Positions 41,777 through 49,974 of a stretch of DNA of 64,000 bases are shown piece after piece (within the stretch, counting starts at the first letter, position 1; each line of letters opens with the position of its first letter). This stretch comes from an uncultured Oscillospiraceae bacterium (GTDB lineage Bacteria; Bacillota; Clostridia; Oscillospirales; Oscillospiraceae): NCBI GenBank assembly GCA_934589705.1, contig CAKTOH010000008.1:1-64000 (forward strand), in the 5' to 3' direction. Position numbers and translations under genes: made by a program. The notes beneath the pieces were generated by a model. The model searched no databases. It was not told the origin of the DNA and worked only from the letters and a program-made list of their open reading frames with translations.

Positions 41777-42102
41777 GTGTCGTTCACTCCCTTCTCTACG
41801 CACAGCCCCCACTGATACAGAGGCTGATTCTGATAGTAGTAGGGCTCCACCCGGCGGAACACATAGCTTTTGCTCCCCAATGTCAGGGTGTCCCCCTCAT
41901 GGATTACCGCCTCCATGGGCCCCAGGAACAGATACTGCCCCCGGGAAACCGCCCCCATGGGCGAGGCCACGGACTCCATGCTCTGCCAGCTTTTGGTGTT
42001 CACCGCCTGGAAAAAGCCCCGGATGGTGATCTCCCCAAAGATGCCGGTGACGGTCATGTCCGTGCCGTATCGGCTCATCAGCCGCTCCAGCTCCGTCCGC
42101 AT
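41752..42102 (-). CDS. Phage head-tail joining/head closure-like protein
   Basis: 116 aa. Beta-rich, with GEITIRGFFQAVNTKSWQS and the segment GDTLTLGSKSYVFRRVEPYY, similar in pattern to head-closure proteins encoded after the connector. A weak GGGGGGTG precedes the ATG. Its position in the order capsid, connector, this gene supports the call, but no family-defining motif was found. Confidence 0.6.
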   Translation of the reverse strand: MRTELERLMSRYGTDMTVTGIFGEITIRGFFQAVNTKSWQSMESVASPMGAVSRGQYLFLGPMEAVIHEGDTLTLGSKSYVFRRVEPYYYQNQPLYQWGLCVEKGVNDTWGIRSLS

Positions 42103-42105
42103 TTC

Positions 42106-42459
42106 TCACACCCCCCGGAAAGAAAAGGCCCCCTTGCAGTAGGGCCGCAGCAGCTGCATGGCCTGCTCCCGGAGAATTTCCGGCCGCAGCTCCCCGCCGT
42201 CAGCGGATTTCAGGGTCAGATCTCCGGCTTTGAATTCCCGCAAAGGCCCCGTCTGCCTGCCCCGCTGCCACTGGCTCAAAGCATACAGGCTGGCGGCGGT
42301 GACGAAGTCCTCCCGGCAGCTTTCCGGGGTGAAGCCCTCCCGGAGCTGGGCGGTCAGTGTGCTGACCGCCGCCCGGCACAGAAGATTCAAAAGCTCGCTG
42401 TCCTGACTGTCCCCGGCCAGCTGCTGAGCCTGGGCAATCACCTGATCCGTTACCGTCAT
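42106..42459 (-). CDS. Phage gp6-like head-tail connector protein
   Basis: 117 aa, mainly helical, with ESCREDFVTAASLYALSQWQ and REQAMQLLRPYCKGAF. Size and helical pattern fit small connector proteins directly downstream of the capsid gene. The start overlaps the capsid stop by 4 bases. Confidence 0.65.
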   Translation of the reverse strand: MTVTDQVIAQAQQLAGDSQDSELLNLLCRAAVSTLTAQLREGFTPESCREDFVTAASLYALSQWQRGRQTGPLREFKAGDLTLKSADGGELRPEILREQAMQLLRPYCKGAFSFRGV

Positions 42460-43481
42460 ACGTTCAGGACGCAGCTTGCGCCGTCGCAGATCTTGCCGAA
42501 GCCGGAGATGGAGGTGATGGCCGCCCGTTCCAGCTGCCGGTCGATGAGCTTGTCGTACTCCACCAGCACATCTCCGGCTCGCACCAGCTCCAGGGCGTAC
42601 CGGTTATCCAGGCCGATGATCACCCCGTCCGCCACGGCGGAGGTTCGGTGCAGCTGAGCGCCCAGGGGAAAGGTCAGCTTGCCGGTACCCTGGAAGTTCA
42701 AGCCGGTCAGCGGATTCTGAAGCTCAGGCACCTTCAGCAGCTTCATCATGGTGCCAGTGGAGCAGAGAATGGTGTTCATGGTGTAGGGATCAAACTGACC
42801 CCAGAACTCCACCAGCTGGTCATAGGCCAGCTTCCCCTTGGTGCCGGAAAGAGGCGCGGTGCCGATGGTGTACTGGACGGCGGCGTTGTTATTGCCGTCG
42901 CCGGAGATCAGCACCTCCACCGCGTCCGCCAGCTGCTGCTTCTGGATGTGGGCGCCGATCTGCCGGAGCATCACGCTGAACAGATCCAGCTTCTGGAACC
43001 GCAGTGCCTCATAGGAGGCCACCAGCATTCTGCCCCGCTTGGTCAGGCTCACCAGATGCTCCTTGGTCTTCACCTGGGTCTCAGGAATGGCCGCGCCCTC
43101 GGCCACGTCCTTCAGCTCCTTATCCGCGTCGGTGGGGTTGGAGTAGATGGAGCGGTAGTCCATGGCGTCGATGACGGTGGTGGTTGCGGTGATGGCAGGC
43201 AGGATGTCATTTTCCTCCATACCCTGTCGGACGGTGCGGGCGATGTACTCCGGGAACAGCACCGCCGAATCCATGGTGGCGAAGAACTTCTCCACGGGAG
43301 AGGAGCCCGCCCCCTTTGCCCGGATGCCGAACCGCTTCAGCTGCCGCTGAAAGGCGTCGGTGCCCTCCAGGGCGGTACCCCGGTAGTTTTCGCTGGGATC
43401 CAGAGACTCCAGCACCTGGGTAAAGCTCATCCCCGCCTGCCGATACATACCCTTTTCCAGCTTCAGATTGTCGTAACCCAT
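42456..43481 (-). CDS. HK97-fold-like major capsid protein
   Basis: 341 aa, start after AAGGAGG. Layout agrees with an HK97-type capsid: N-terminal helical arm (GMSFTQVLESLDP), central AEGAAIPETQVKTKEHLVSL typical of the E-loop/P-domain transition, and KRGRMLVASYEALRFQKLD. C-terminal RTSAVADGVIIGLDNRYALE resembles the A-domain ending. It would form the phage head. The protease and portal genes upstream on the same strand support this. The 279 bases upstream of it hold dispersed repeats, which is unusual within a phage operon. Confidence 0.8.
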   Translation of the reverse strand: MGYDNLKLEKGMYRQAGMSFTQVLESLDPSENYRGTALEGTDAFQRQLKRFGIRAKGAGSSPVEKFFATMDSAVLFPEYIARTVRQGMEENDILPAITATTTVIDAMDYRSIYSNPTDADKELKDVAEGAAIPETQVKTKEHLVSLTKRGRMLVASYEALRFQKLDLFSVMLRQIGAHIQKQQLADAVEVLISGDGNNNAAVQYTIGTAPLSGTKGKLAYDQLVEFWGQFDPYTMNTILCSTGTMMKLLKVPELQNPLTGLNFQGTGKLTFPLGAQLHRTSAVADGVIIGLDNRYALELVRAGDVLVEYDKLIDRQLERAAITSISGFGKICDGASCVLNV

Positions 43482-43539
43482 ATCATTTCCTCCTTAAAAA
43501 ATTGATTGATAAATAAAAATTCTGTCATTGCGTACTTTC

Positions 43540-43745
43540 AGAAAACCATGTCACTGGTGTGGCAATCCCCCTGTCCTTCCGAGCGCCCTCGTACATCGCA
43601 TGTCATTGCGAACCAGTGCCACAGCACTGGTGTGGCAATCCCCCTGTCCCTCCGAGCGCCCTCGCACACCGCATGTCATTGCGAACCAGTGCCGCAGCAC
43701 TGGTGTGGCCCCCTCCGGGGATTCCCTTCGGTCACAATCCGTCTC
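43540..43745. repeat. Three family 1 palindromes inside the phage head operon
   Basis: A partial copy at about 43547-43570 and two full copies at about 43596-43640 and 43670-43712 (TGTCATTGCGAACCAGTGCC and TGGTGTGGC). Two of them share the following CCCTGTCC and GAGCGCCCTCG spacer, so this is a local tandem array. They lie between protease and capsid genes. Confidence 0.85.
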
Positions 43746-43760
43746 CCTTGCCGAAACCCG

Positions 43761-44654
43761 TCAGATCAAAAACCCACTCTCGATCTCCTCCGCTTTTCCC
43801 TTCACCCCCAGCAGCTGGCTCACCATGGGAAGGCTCTCATCCAGCCGTCCCTGCAAGGCATCCTTCAGAGCCAGCAGCTCCTCTGCCCCGGCGGTCTGCG
43901 CCAGAGACCGGAGCACCGGCTCAGAAACTCCCAGCTCCAACGCCAGCCCCAGCCGAACCACGCCGTCTTCCAAATCCTTCCGGTAGCGTCTTCCCAACTC
44001 CGCCTCTTTGGTCAACGCCCGATACTCCGCCTGAGCCCCATTTTCCGCCGCCAGTTCCTTCAGGGAAACCGCCGCGCCCATGCCCTTCATGACCCCGGCC
44101 TCCCGCTGGGCGGGCACCGCCACAAAGGAAAACTCGTAGGCATCCACCGGCTCCTTGAGAATCACCGCGCAGACCTGCCCGTCGTAGCGCTCCCCCTTCA
44201 CATGACCGCAGGTTCCGTACTCGCTGCCGCAGACGGAGCACACCGCCTGCGCCATGGCGCAGCCCACGGAAACCTCCTTCTTGATCCCCGCCTCGATGTC
44301 CGCAATCAGCTCATCGTTTTTGCCGCCCCGGCGGATGTAAGCCCAGGCCTGGATATAGCTTGCGTCCTTCTCCTTCACCACCTGAGTCTCGAAAATCCGG
44401 GCTACCTGATTTTCCGTGCTCCACCGGTGATCCAGAATTCCCGTTTTCCCGAGGAACAGCTTGGCAAGCCCGGGCAGTGCCCCGGTGTCGAACCGCTCCC
44501 CGTCCCGGTCGATCCGGTCGTCGCACAGCCGCAGGGAGAAGACATATACCTGCTCCCCGTTCAGCCGGGTCTTGGCCAGGGCGTTGATCGCCTCCAATTG
44601 CGCCGCCGTCGGTGCCCCGGTAGCCACCGCCTGGGCGGCCTTTCTGATTTCCAT
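43761..44654 (-). CDS. Phage prohead protease-like protein
   Basis: 297 aa, start after AAAGGAGGG. The N-terminal 190 residues follow the HK97 prohead protease pattern: DRIDRDGERFDTGALPG, H76 in ILDHRW, S129 in KKEVSVGCAM as candidate catalytic His and Ser, and YEFSFVAVPAQREAGV near 173-188. An inserted Cys/His cluster (C139, C142, C149, H151) may bind zinc. The C-terminal third is acidic and helical and may act as scaffold. It is 12 bases downstream of the portal gene. Confidence 0.75.
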   Translation of the reverse strand: MEIRKAAQAVATGAPTAAQLEAINALAKTRLNGEQVYVFSLRLCDDRIDRDGERFDTGALPGLAKLFLGKTGILDHRWSTENQVARIFETQVVKEKDASYIQAWAYIRRGGKNDELIADIEAGIKKEVSVGCAMAQAVCSVCGSEYGTCGHVKGERYDGQVCAVILKEPVDAYEFSFVAVPAQREAGVMKGMGAAVSLKELAAENGAQAEYRALTKEAELGRRYRKDLEDGVVRLGLALELGVSEPVLRSLAQTAGAEELLALKDALQGRLDESLPMVSQLLGVKGKAEEIESGFLI

Positions 44655-44666
44655 AAAATCCCTCCT

Positions 44667-45797
44667 TTAGTCCTTTCTGCGATAATGCTCTGCCTGAGCC
44701 CGGTACAGGTCGGCCTGAGCTTCCTGGGTAATGTCCTGGAGGCTGATGTCGTCCCATTCGATTTTCACCCGGTCGTCCAGTCCCTCCAGAGCCAGGAACA
44801 TCCGGCAAATCCTGCCCATGGCCGGCTCCACCGCCCGGCGCAGGGCCCACAATTCCGAAGTCAGCAGGTCCGCCTGCTGGGTGCTCATCCGTTCCGTGGT
44901 GCTCCAGCTGAGCCCCAGCAGGAAGGGCGGCAGGCCGGTTTTCGCCACCAGCTGCTCCAGAATCTGCCGTACCGGCACCTGGGAATCCAGAATCGGAGCT
45001 TCCCCGCCGATGACCTTGATCTCCACATCCCCCACTGCCACGAAATCCCGGACGGTACCGTTTTTGTTGTCCTCCATGGCCTTGGCCCATTCCTCGGCCA
45101 CAGCCTTGCCCCGCTCCTGAGCCGCCGCCCCGTCCAGCTCCTCGCCGCCCTTGCAGATAACGCTGTAGCGCACATTTCCCGCCCGCTCCCAGTTGACGCC
45201 GATGGTGTTGTAGATTTTCAGCAGAATATCCGCCAGGAAGGGCATTCCCCGGAACATACTCACCCCGTAAGGATGGGCAGGCTCCGGGTGCCAGGTGGTG
45301 AACAGCAGCAAATGCTGATAAGGCAGCGGCCGCATGAGCCCGTTTTTGTCCATGCCCCACAGCACCGTTTCCAGGGGATTGTCCCCTTCCTGCACTTCCA
45401 GCTTCGTCACGTCTCCCCAGCATACCGCCCGGAGCCGTCCTCCCGCCACGATCAGCTCCCCAACAGCCCGACCGTAGGTCAGCAGACTGTCCAGGTATCC
45501 GGACAGAAAGCTTTCGATGCCCATCTGCCCCCGGCCGCAGGGCATGTTCGCCAGGAAATCGTTGAGCCTTTCCTGGGCCTCAGGGCTTTTGCACTTCACC
45601 TCAAAGCCGCCGCACAGCCGCACCATTTTCCCCACGGCGGCATCCAGCACAGGGATAGCCTCCCGCATTTCCCGGTAGACCCGCTCCTCCCCGCCGCCCA
45701 GGGGCACAAACCCTCGCATAGCGCCGAAGGGGTGGGTGTCCCCGCAGCGCAGCTGGCTGGTCACCGCGCCGCCTCCGGCCTTCTTTTTCCGTTTCAA
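44667..45797 (-). CDS. Phage portal protein (DUF935/Mu gp29-like)
   Basis: 376 aa. The likely start is TTG at 45797, with AGGAGA 8 bases upstream and overlapping the terminase end; no better in-frame ATG exists near it. Recognised by GVSMFRGMPFLADILLKIYN, NWERAGNVRYSVICKGG, GGEAPILDSQVPVRQ and TERMSTQQADLLTSELWALR. It forms the DNA-entry ring of the head. Shorter than many portals. Confidence 0.78.
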   Translation of the reverse strand: MKRKKKAGGGAVTSQLRCGDTHPFGAMRGFVPLGGGEERVYREMREAIPVLDAAVGKMVRLCGGFEVKCKSPEAQERLNDFLANMPCGRGQMGIESFLSGYLDSLLTYGRAVGELIVAGGRLRAVCWGDVTKLEVQEGDNPLETVLWGMDKNGLMRPLPYQHLLLFTTWHPEPAHPYGVSMFRGMPFLADILLKIYNTIGVNWERAGNVRYSVICKGGEELDGAAAQERGKAVAEEWAKAMEDNKNGTVRDFVAVGDVEIKVIGGEAPILDSQVPVRQILEQLVAKTGLPPFLLGLSWSTTERMSTQQADLLTSELWALRRAVEPAMGRICRMFLALEGLDDRVKIEWDDISLQDITQEAQADLYRAQAEHYRRKD

Positions 45798-45798
45798 T

Positions 45799-47040
45799 TC
45801 ATCGTCTCCTTTCCACGCTCCGCGCCGCGAAGACCGGGGCGGGTGTCCCCAGCACCGTCGCGGCGAAGTAGCGCATGTCGTCCATGGCGTGATCGTGCTC
45901 CTTGCGCACCCTGTCCTTCCCGCCGCCGGGTTCCCAGAGGTATTCCCCCAATTCCCGGATGCAGTCCGGGCAGGTGTCGCAGATAACCAGTTTCCCGGAT
46001 TTCAGGCAGTCCGAGGTCAGCCGGATGCCGCTGAGCACATCGTTTTTCGCCTTGCGCACCGGAATCCCCCGGCGGCGAAGCACCTCAAGGAAGCTGGCGG
46101 CACTGGGGTCAACGATCACGCCCCGAAGTCTCCGGCCTCCCGCCAAGGCCTCCAGCGCGTCGGCATATTCCCCGTCGGTCATCTGCCGCTTTTCCCGGCG
46201 GGAGTCGAAGTAGAATTCCGCCACCCGATACCAGCTGCCTCCCTTCTTCCCCCACAGTCCCATGGAAGTGGGATTCACCGTGCCGTAGTCGCAGGAGATG
46301 TACCAATCCTGGCAGCCCTCCGGAGCCGACCGCAGCATATCCGGGGTGAAGAAGTCGTAGACCCGCCCCTCTGCCTGAACCCACTGCCCCAGAATATACC
46401 TCTGGTAGAACACCCCGGTGTACAGCCGCCGGTACCGCTCCCGGATGCCTTCCGTCAAAGAGGGGTTATCCTCCATGGTAAATTGGAGCCGCAGGCAATT
46501 CCGCTTTTCCGCCTCCAGAATCCAGGTTTTGTAGAACCAGTGCTCCGGCCCTTCCGGGTTGCAGTTGAACCAGAGCCGGCTCCCCGGCACGGAGCACCGG
46601 GCGCAGGCCTGCTCCACGAAGGAGCGGGGCATCAGGGCGGTTTCATCCAGAAGGATTCCGGCGAAGGTAATGCCCTGGATCAGAGAAGCGGAGCTTTCGT
46701 CCCGACCGCCGAAGGTATAAAACCGGTTTTCCCGACCCCACAGCTTCAGAATGACCAGATTTTCCGTCCGTTTTTCCTGGCAGGTCGCCCCCAAGGCCTC
46801 CAGCTTCGGCAGAATTTCCGACAGAACGTTTCGCCGGAGGGAGCCGATGGTCTTCCCGCAGACTCCGAACTTCTGGCTTCGGAAGCAGCTCATGGCCCAC
46901 AGGAAGAATCCCAGCCCCATGGCCAGGGTTTTCCCGGAGCGCACTGCCCCATCGCAGACGATGGCCTCCTTGCGGCAATCCGGGGAGCCTGGCATCCACC
47001 AGGTGAGCACCCTGCGCTGCTTGGGAGAAAATTCCGTCAT
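45799..47040 (-). CDS. terL: Phage terminase large subunit
   Basis: 413 aa ATPase/nuclease that packages DNA. Walker A is CDGAVRSGKTLAMG (29-42), Walker B GILLDETAL with D132-E133. The nuclease half starts near WYISCDYGTVNPTSMGLW, whose Asp would bind metal, with a second acid in GVIVDPSAASF. PBSX/XtmB-like length. Start overlaps the small subunit stop by 4 bases. Confidence 0.9.
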   Translation of the reverse strand: MTEFSPKQRRVLTWWMPGSPDCRKEAIVCDGAVRSGKTLAMGLGFFLWAMSCFRSQKFGVCGKTIGSLRRNVLSEILPKLEALGATCQEKRTENLVILKLWGRENRFYTFGGRDESSASLIQGITFAGILLDETALMPRSFVEQACARCSVPGSRLWFNCNPEGPEHWFYKTWILEAEKRNCLRLQFTMEDNPSLTEGIRERYRRLYTGVFYQRYILGQWVQAEGRVYDFFTPDMLRSAPEGCQDWYISCDYGTVNPTSMGLWGKKGGSWYRVAEFYFDSRREKRQMTDGEYADALEALAGGRRLRGVIVDPSAASFLEVLRRRGIPVRKAKNDVLSGIRLTSDCLKSGKLVICDTCPDCIRELGEYLWEPGGGKDRVRKEHDHAMDDMRYFAATVLGTPAPVFAARSVERRR

Positions 47041-47357
47041 GGTTCCCCACCGCCCCCCAGAGCCTTCAGGAACTCCGCCGCTTCCCCATCGTCCGCGCCG
47101 ATGGCGGCGGACAGGGCCTCTACCGCCTTCAGCCGGTCGATGAGCTTCACCTCCACCCCGCCCTTGTCGCTTCGGCGCACCTCGCTGAGCAGACTCAGCT
47201 CCAGTGCGTCCAGGTCAGGGCAATCCTCCAGCACCAGTCGGACGCAGTCGTTGGCGCTACCAAAGGCCAGCTCTCCCAACCGCCGGACGATATCCCTTCG
47301 GCTGAGCTTTCCGGAGCGGATTCGCCCTTCCAACCGTGAAGATCTTTCCTTGTTCAT
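47037..47357 (-). CDS. Phage terminase small subunit-like protein
   Basis: 106 aa, start after AAAGGAGG. Helical, with an N-terminal basic region and the segment LELSLLSEVRRSDKGGVEVK followed by LIDRLKAVEAL. The same arrangement is known for small proteins encoded before XtmB-like large subunits. It would recognise phage DNA. First gene of the island; no clear promoter was found upstream on the minus strand. Confidence 0.65.
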   Translation of the reverse strand: MNKERSSRLEGRIRSGKLSRRDIVRRLGELAFGSANDCVRLVLEDCPDLDALELSLLSEVRRSDKGGVEVKLIDRLKAVEALSAAIGADDGEAAEFLKALGGGGEP

Positions 47358-47442
47358 TGCAGCCTCCTTTCACCCCTGTCTCCAAATCCCCTTCTTTTTG
47401 CACGGCTGACGGCAAATTTTCCCGGCGGATATAGGAAAGTAG

Positions 47443-47470
47443 TTGCATTCTTCCGCAAAAGAGGTAGAAT
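47443..47470 (+). promoter_or_regulatory. Promoter for the HPt protein
   Basis: TTGCAT (47443-47448), 16 bases, TAGAAT (47465-47470), divergent from the phage genes. Confidence 0.65.
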
Positions 47471-47527
47471 AGACCTATACAGAAATCCACGCGGCCTCCG
47501 GGCGGCGAGAATCAGGAGAGATTGCCC

Positions 47528-47881
47528 ATGACCATTGAACAGTGCTATACCCGGATAGGCGGCAGCTTCGCCGAAGTCAGTGCCCGGCTCCCCGACACCT
47601 GCCTGGTTGAAAAATTCGTCCGAAAGTTTCCGGAAGATCCCAGCTATGCCCAGCTGAGGCAAGCCCTGGCAGATGACTGCCTGACCGATGCCTTCCGAGC
47701 CGTCCATACGCTCAAGGGCGTAGCCGCGAACCTGAGCTTCGAACCTCTGCGTCAATCCGCCAGCGCGCTTACAGAGCTTCTGCGCCATGAGGAGTCCATC
47801 CCGGCCGAGGCCCAGGCTCTCTTTGCCCAGGTCACCCGGGACTATGAGGCCACCCTCGCCGCCATCGCTCAGCTGGACTGA
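47528..47881 (+). CDS. Stand-alone histidine phosphotransfer (HPt) domain protein
   Basis: 117 aa, ATG after CAGGAGAG; a TTG two codons upstream is less likely. A single four-helix HPt domain with the phosphorylated His in FRAVHTLKGVAANLSF, the canonical HTLKG signature. It accepts and donates phosphoryl groups between response regulators in a multi-step phosphorelay. No sensor kinase or response regulator gene is in the window, so its partners are unknown. Confidence 0.88.
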   Translation: MTIEQCYTRIGGSFAEVSARLPDTCLVEKFVRKFPEDPSYAQLRQALADDCLTDAFRAVHTLKGVAANLSFEPLRQSASALTELLRHEESIPAEAQALFAQVTRDYEATLAAIAQLD

Positions 47882-47894
47882 CACCCCCAAGCCT

Positions 47895-48082
47895 TCCCCT
47901 GAGAGGGTGGTGCTCCGCGCAGCGAATTAAAATCTAACAATTGCCAGTGGCAATTGCACAATAATATATAGGTGCCCGCCGCGGCGGGCGGATGAGGTCG
48001 CTTTTGCATTCCCTTCCGCACTTTCCTATAGCGCATGTCATTGCGCACCAGTGACCGATGTCACTGGTGCACAATGACTGCT
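47895..48082. repeat. Family 3 unit followed by a family 1 palindrome
   Basis: GGTGCTCCGCGCAGCGAATT and hairpin CAATTGCC/GGCAATTG (47938-47956), then TGTCATTGCGCACCAGTGAC at about 48035-48080 with arms CCAGTGAC/GTCACTGG. A short GGAAACTCTGAATA match to the end of the 218-bp element lies at 48085-48098, preceded by CTAA. The gap to the T-box shows no gene. Confidence 0.7.
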
Positions 48083-48108
48083 AAGGAAACTCTGAATAGA
48101 ACCCCCAA

Positions 48109-48138
48109 GGGCAGCCAATCATGGCTGCCCTTATTTCG
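48109..48138 (+). terminator. Possible terminator of the HPt transcript
   Basis: A 9-bp stem (GGGCAGCCA with its complement, loop ATCA) followed by TTATTTCG. Weak T-run, about 230 bases after the gene. Confidence 0.5.
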
Positions 48139-48238
48139 TTCCCCGCTAACCCGCACAAACCGCCCCGTCCCATCTTCCCGCTTTTTGTCACTTTTAGAAA
48201 AAAGTGTGTTTCAAAGGCGGACTTTTGCATTTCCCTGC

Positions 48239-48267
48239 TTGACACTGGCGGCGACTCGTGCTATAAT
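48239..48267 (+). promoter_or_regulatory. Promoter of the branched-chain amino acid operon
   Basis: Consensus TTGACA (48239-48244), 17 bases, TATAAT (48262-48267), with TGC before the -10 (extended). This is the strongest promoter match in the window. Confidence 0.92.
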
Positions 48268-48273
48268 CCGGCA

Positions 48274-48558
48274 CACATAGAGATAACGCTTTGAAGAGAA
48301 TAAAGCAATTTCCCTTCCCCCTCCAGAGAGCTGCCGGTCGGTGCGAGGCAGCGGCGGACGAAATTGTATACTGGTCTCTGAGCGGTCTGCCTGAAAGGAA
48401 TTCCGAGTAAGCAGAACGGAGCCCGACCGATACAGCGGGAGACGGTTGTTGGATCGTCGTGAGGTGGCTGCGTCACGCGGCAAAAAGAGTGGTACCGCAA
48501 GGTTTTTATGTCAGTAAAGGCCCTGTCTCTTTCGATTTGGAGAGACAGGGTATTTTTA
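48274..48558 (+). promoter_or_regulatory. T-box leader of the ilv-leu operon
   Basis: tRNA-sensing riboswitch. Stem I: ACGCT (48285-48289) pairs with AGCGGT near 48380, GAGA with TCTC, and GCAATTTC (48305-48312) with GAAATTGT (48360-48367). The specifier loop 3' side is ATACTGG. The antiterminator T-box sequence AGAGTGGTACCGC is at about 48486-48498. A terminator stem (CCCTGTCTC with GAGACAGGG) ends in TATTTTTAT. Uncharged tRNA pairing with TGGT would favour antitermination. The specifier codon is discussed in the findings. Confidence 0.93.
48521..48558 (+). terminator. T-box conditional terminator
   Basis: Stem CCCTGTCTCT (48521-48530) with AGAGACAGGG (48541-48550), followed by TATTTTTAT. 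Mutually exclusive with the T-box antiterminator. Confidence 0.9.
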
Positions 48559-48621
48559 TAACCATTCTCCCAGGAATTTCCCTATTTTTCTCCGAATCAC
48601 CCAGGAAAGGAACAAACTGCC

Positions 48622-49815
48622 ATGGTCACAATTGATAAGATCTTCCACGCCTCCGTCGTCCTGAAGGACATCATCCGTCCCACCCCCTTAGCCAAGGCCT
48701 ACGGCATTGCCGAGGACTGCGCCCTCTACCTGAAGCCCGAGTGCCTGCAAAAGACCGGCTCTTTCAAGCTTCGGGGCTCCGGCTATAAAATCGCTATGCT
48801 TTCCGACGAGGAGAAGGCCAAGGGCGTCATCGCCTGCTCCGCCGGCAACCACGCCCAGGGCGTGGCGCTGGCCGCCAGCAAGTGCGGCATCTCTTCCCTC
48901 ATCTGCCTGCCCGATACCGCCCCCATCTCCAAGGTGGAGGCCACCAAGGGCTACGGCGCTCAGGTCTGCCTGGTGCCCGGTGTCTACGACGACGCCTATA
49001 ACAAGGCTCTGGAGCTGAAGGAGGAGCACGGCTACACCTTCGTCCACCCCTTCGATGATGAGTACGTCATCGCCGGTCAGGGCACCATCGGTCTGGAGAT
49101 CATGAACGAAATGAGCGACGTGGACGCGGTTCTGGTGCCCATCGGCGGCGGCGGACTGATCTCCGGCGTAGCCTGCGCCATCAAGTCTATCTCCCCCCAT
49201 GTGAAGGTCTACGGCGTTCAGGCCGCCGGTGCTCCCAGCATGTACAACGCCATCCACCACGGCAAAATGGAGGCTCTGACTTCCGTTTCCACCATTGCCG
49301 ACGGCATCGCCGTGAAAAAGCCCGGTGAGCTGACCTATGAAATGGTCAAAAACTATGTGGACGACATCGCCCTTGTCACCGAGGACGAAATCGCCGCCGC
49401 CATTCTGGCTCTCATCGAGAAGCAGAAGATGATCGCCGAGGGTGCCGGTGCGGTTTCCGTGGCCGCCGCCATGTTCCACAAGTTCCCTCTGGAGGGCAAG
49501 AAGGTGGTCAGCCTGATCTCCGGCGGCAACATCGACGTGACCAGTCTGTCCCGGGTCATTGACCGGGGTCTGATGAAGTCCGGCCGCACCACCAGCCTCT
49601 TAATCGAGCTGGCGGATAAGCCCGGCCAGCTGATGGAGGTCTCCCGGATCATCGCCCAGTGCGGCGGCAATGTGATTTCCGTCCACCACGAGCGCAACGG
49701 TGCCACCGAGTCCATCAACGGCTGCTATCTGCGGCTGTCTCTGGAAACCCGGAATTACGACCATGTCCAGCAGATCACCCAGGCACTGAGGGATGCCGGC
49801 TTTAAGATAGTATAA
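48622..49815 (+). CDS. ilvA: Threonine ammonia-lyase (threonine dehydratase)
   Basis: 397 aa, start after GAAAGGAAC. Converts threonine to 2-oxobutyrate. Fold-type II PLP enzyme: K49 in CLQKTGSFKLRGS, SAGNHAQGVA, glycine loop PIGGGGLISG. The last ~75 residues form a single ACT domain (ELADKPGQLMEVSRIIAQ), as in the shorter TdcB/clostridial type, not the long E. coli IlvA with two ACT-like regions. As first gene after the T-box it feeds isoleucine synthesis. Confidence 0.93.
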   Translation: MVTIDKIFHASVVLKDIIRPTPLAKAYGIAEDCALYLKPECLQKTGSFKLRGSGYKIAMLSDEEKAKGVIACSAGNHAQGVALAASKCGISSLICLPDTAPISKVEATKGYGAQVCLVPGVYDDAYNKALELKEEHGYTFVHPFDDEYVIAGQGTIGLEIMNEMSDVDAVLVPIGGGGLISGVACAIKSISPHVKVYGVQAAGAPSMYNAIHHGKMEALTSVSTIADGIAVKKPGELTYEMVKNYVDDIALVTEDEIAAAILALIEKQKMIAEGAGAVSVAAAMFHKFPLEGKKVVSLISGGNIDVTSLSRVIDRGLMKSGRTTSLLIELADKPGQLMEVSRIIAQCGGNVISVHHERNGATESINGCYLRLSLETRNYDHVQQITQALRDAGFKIV

Positions 49816-49835
49816 AATTTGGGCATTTTGAAAAA

Positions 49836-49889
49836 AGATGTCATTGCGAACCAGTGACCGATGTCACTGGTGTGGCAATCCCCCGGATC
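49836..49889 (+). repeat. Family 1 palindrome between ilvA and leuA
   Basis: TGTCATTGCGAACCAGTGAC and GTCACTGGTGTGGCAATCC with fully paired arms CCAGTGAC/GTCACTGG. It lies inside the operon, in the 159-base ilvA-leuA gap. No separate promoter was recognised. Confidence 0.85.
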
Positions 49890-49974
49890 GGCGTGAGCGG
49901 GCAGCTTTCCCGTCAATTCCGGTGGATGCGGCCGCCGTCTTTTTCCGCCCGGAAATAAAAGGAGAAAAACGCAT

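Noticed and set aside
43596..43712. Possible CRISPR array
   Set aside because: Repeats are palindromes of changing sequence with similar spacers and no cas genes; identical elements are scattered elsewhere singly.
43506..45986. 826-codon plus-strand frame opposite the phage genes
   Set aside because: Pro/His/Arg-rich shadow; the opposite strand has portal, protease and terminase motifs with ribosome sites.
47354..47890. Minus-strand frame opposite the HPt gene
   Set aside because: The plus strand encodes a clear HTLKG HPt domain with ribosome site and promoter.
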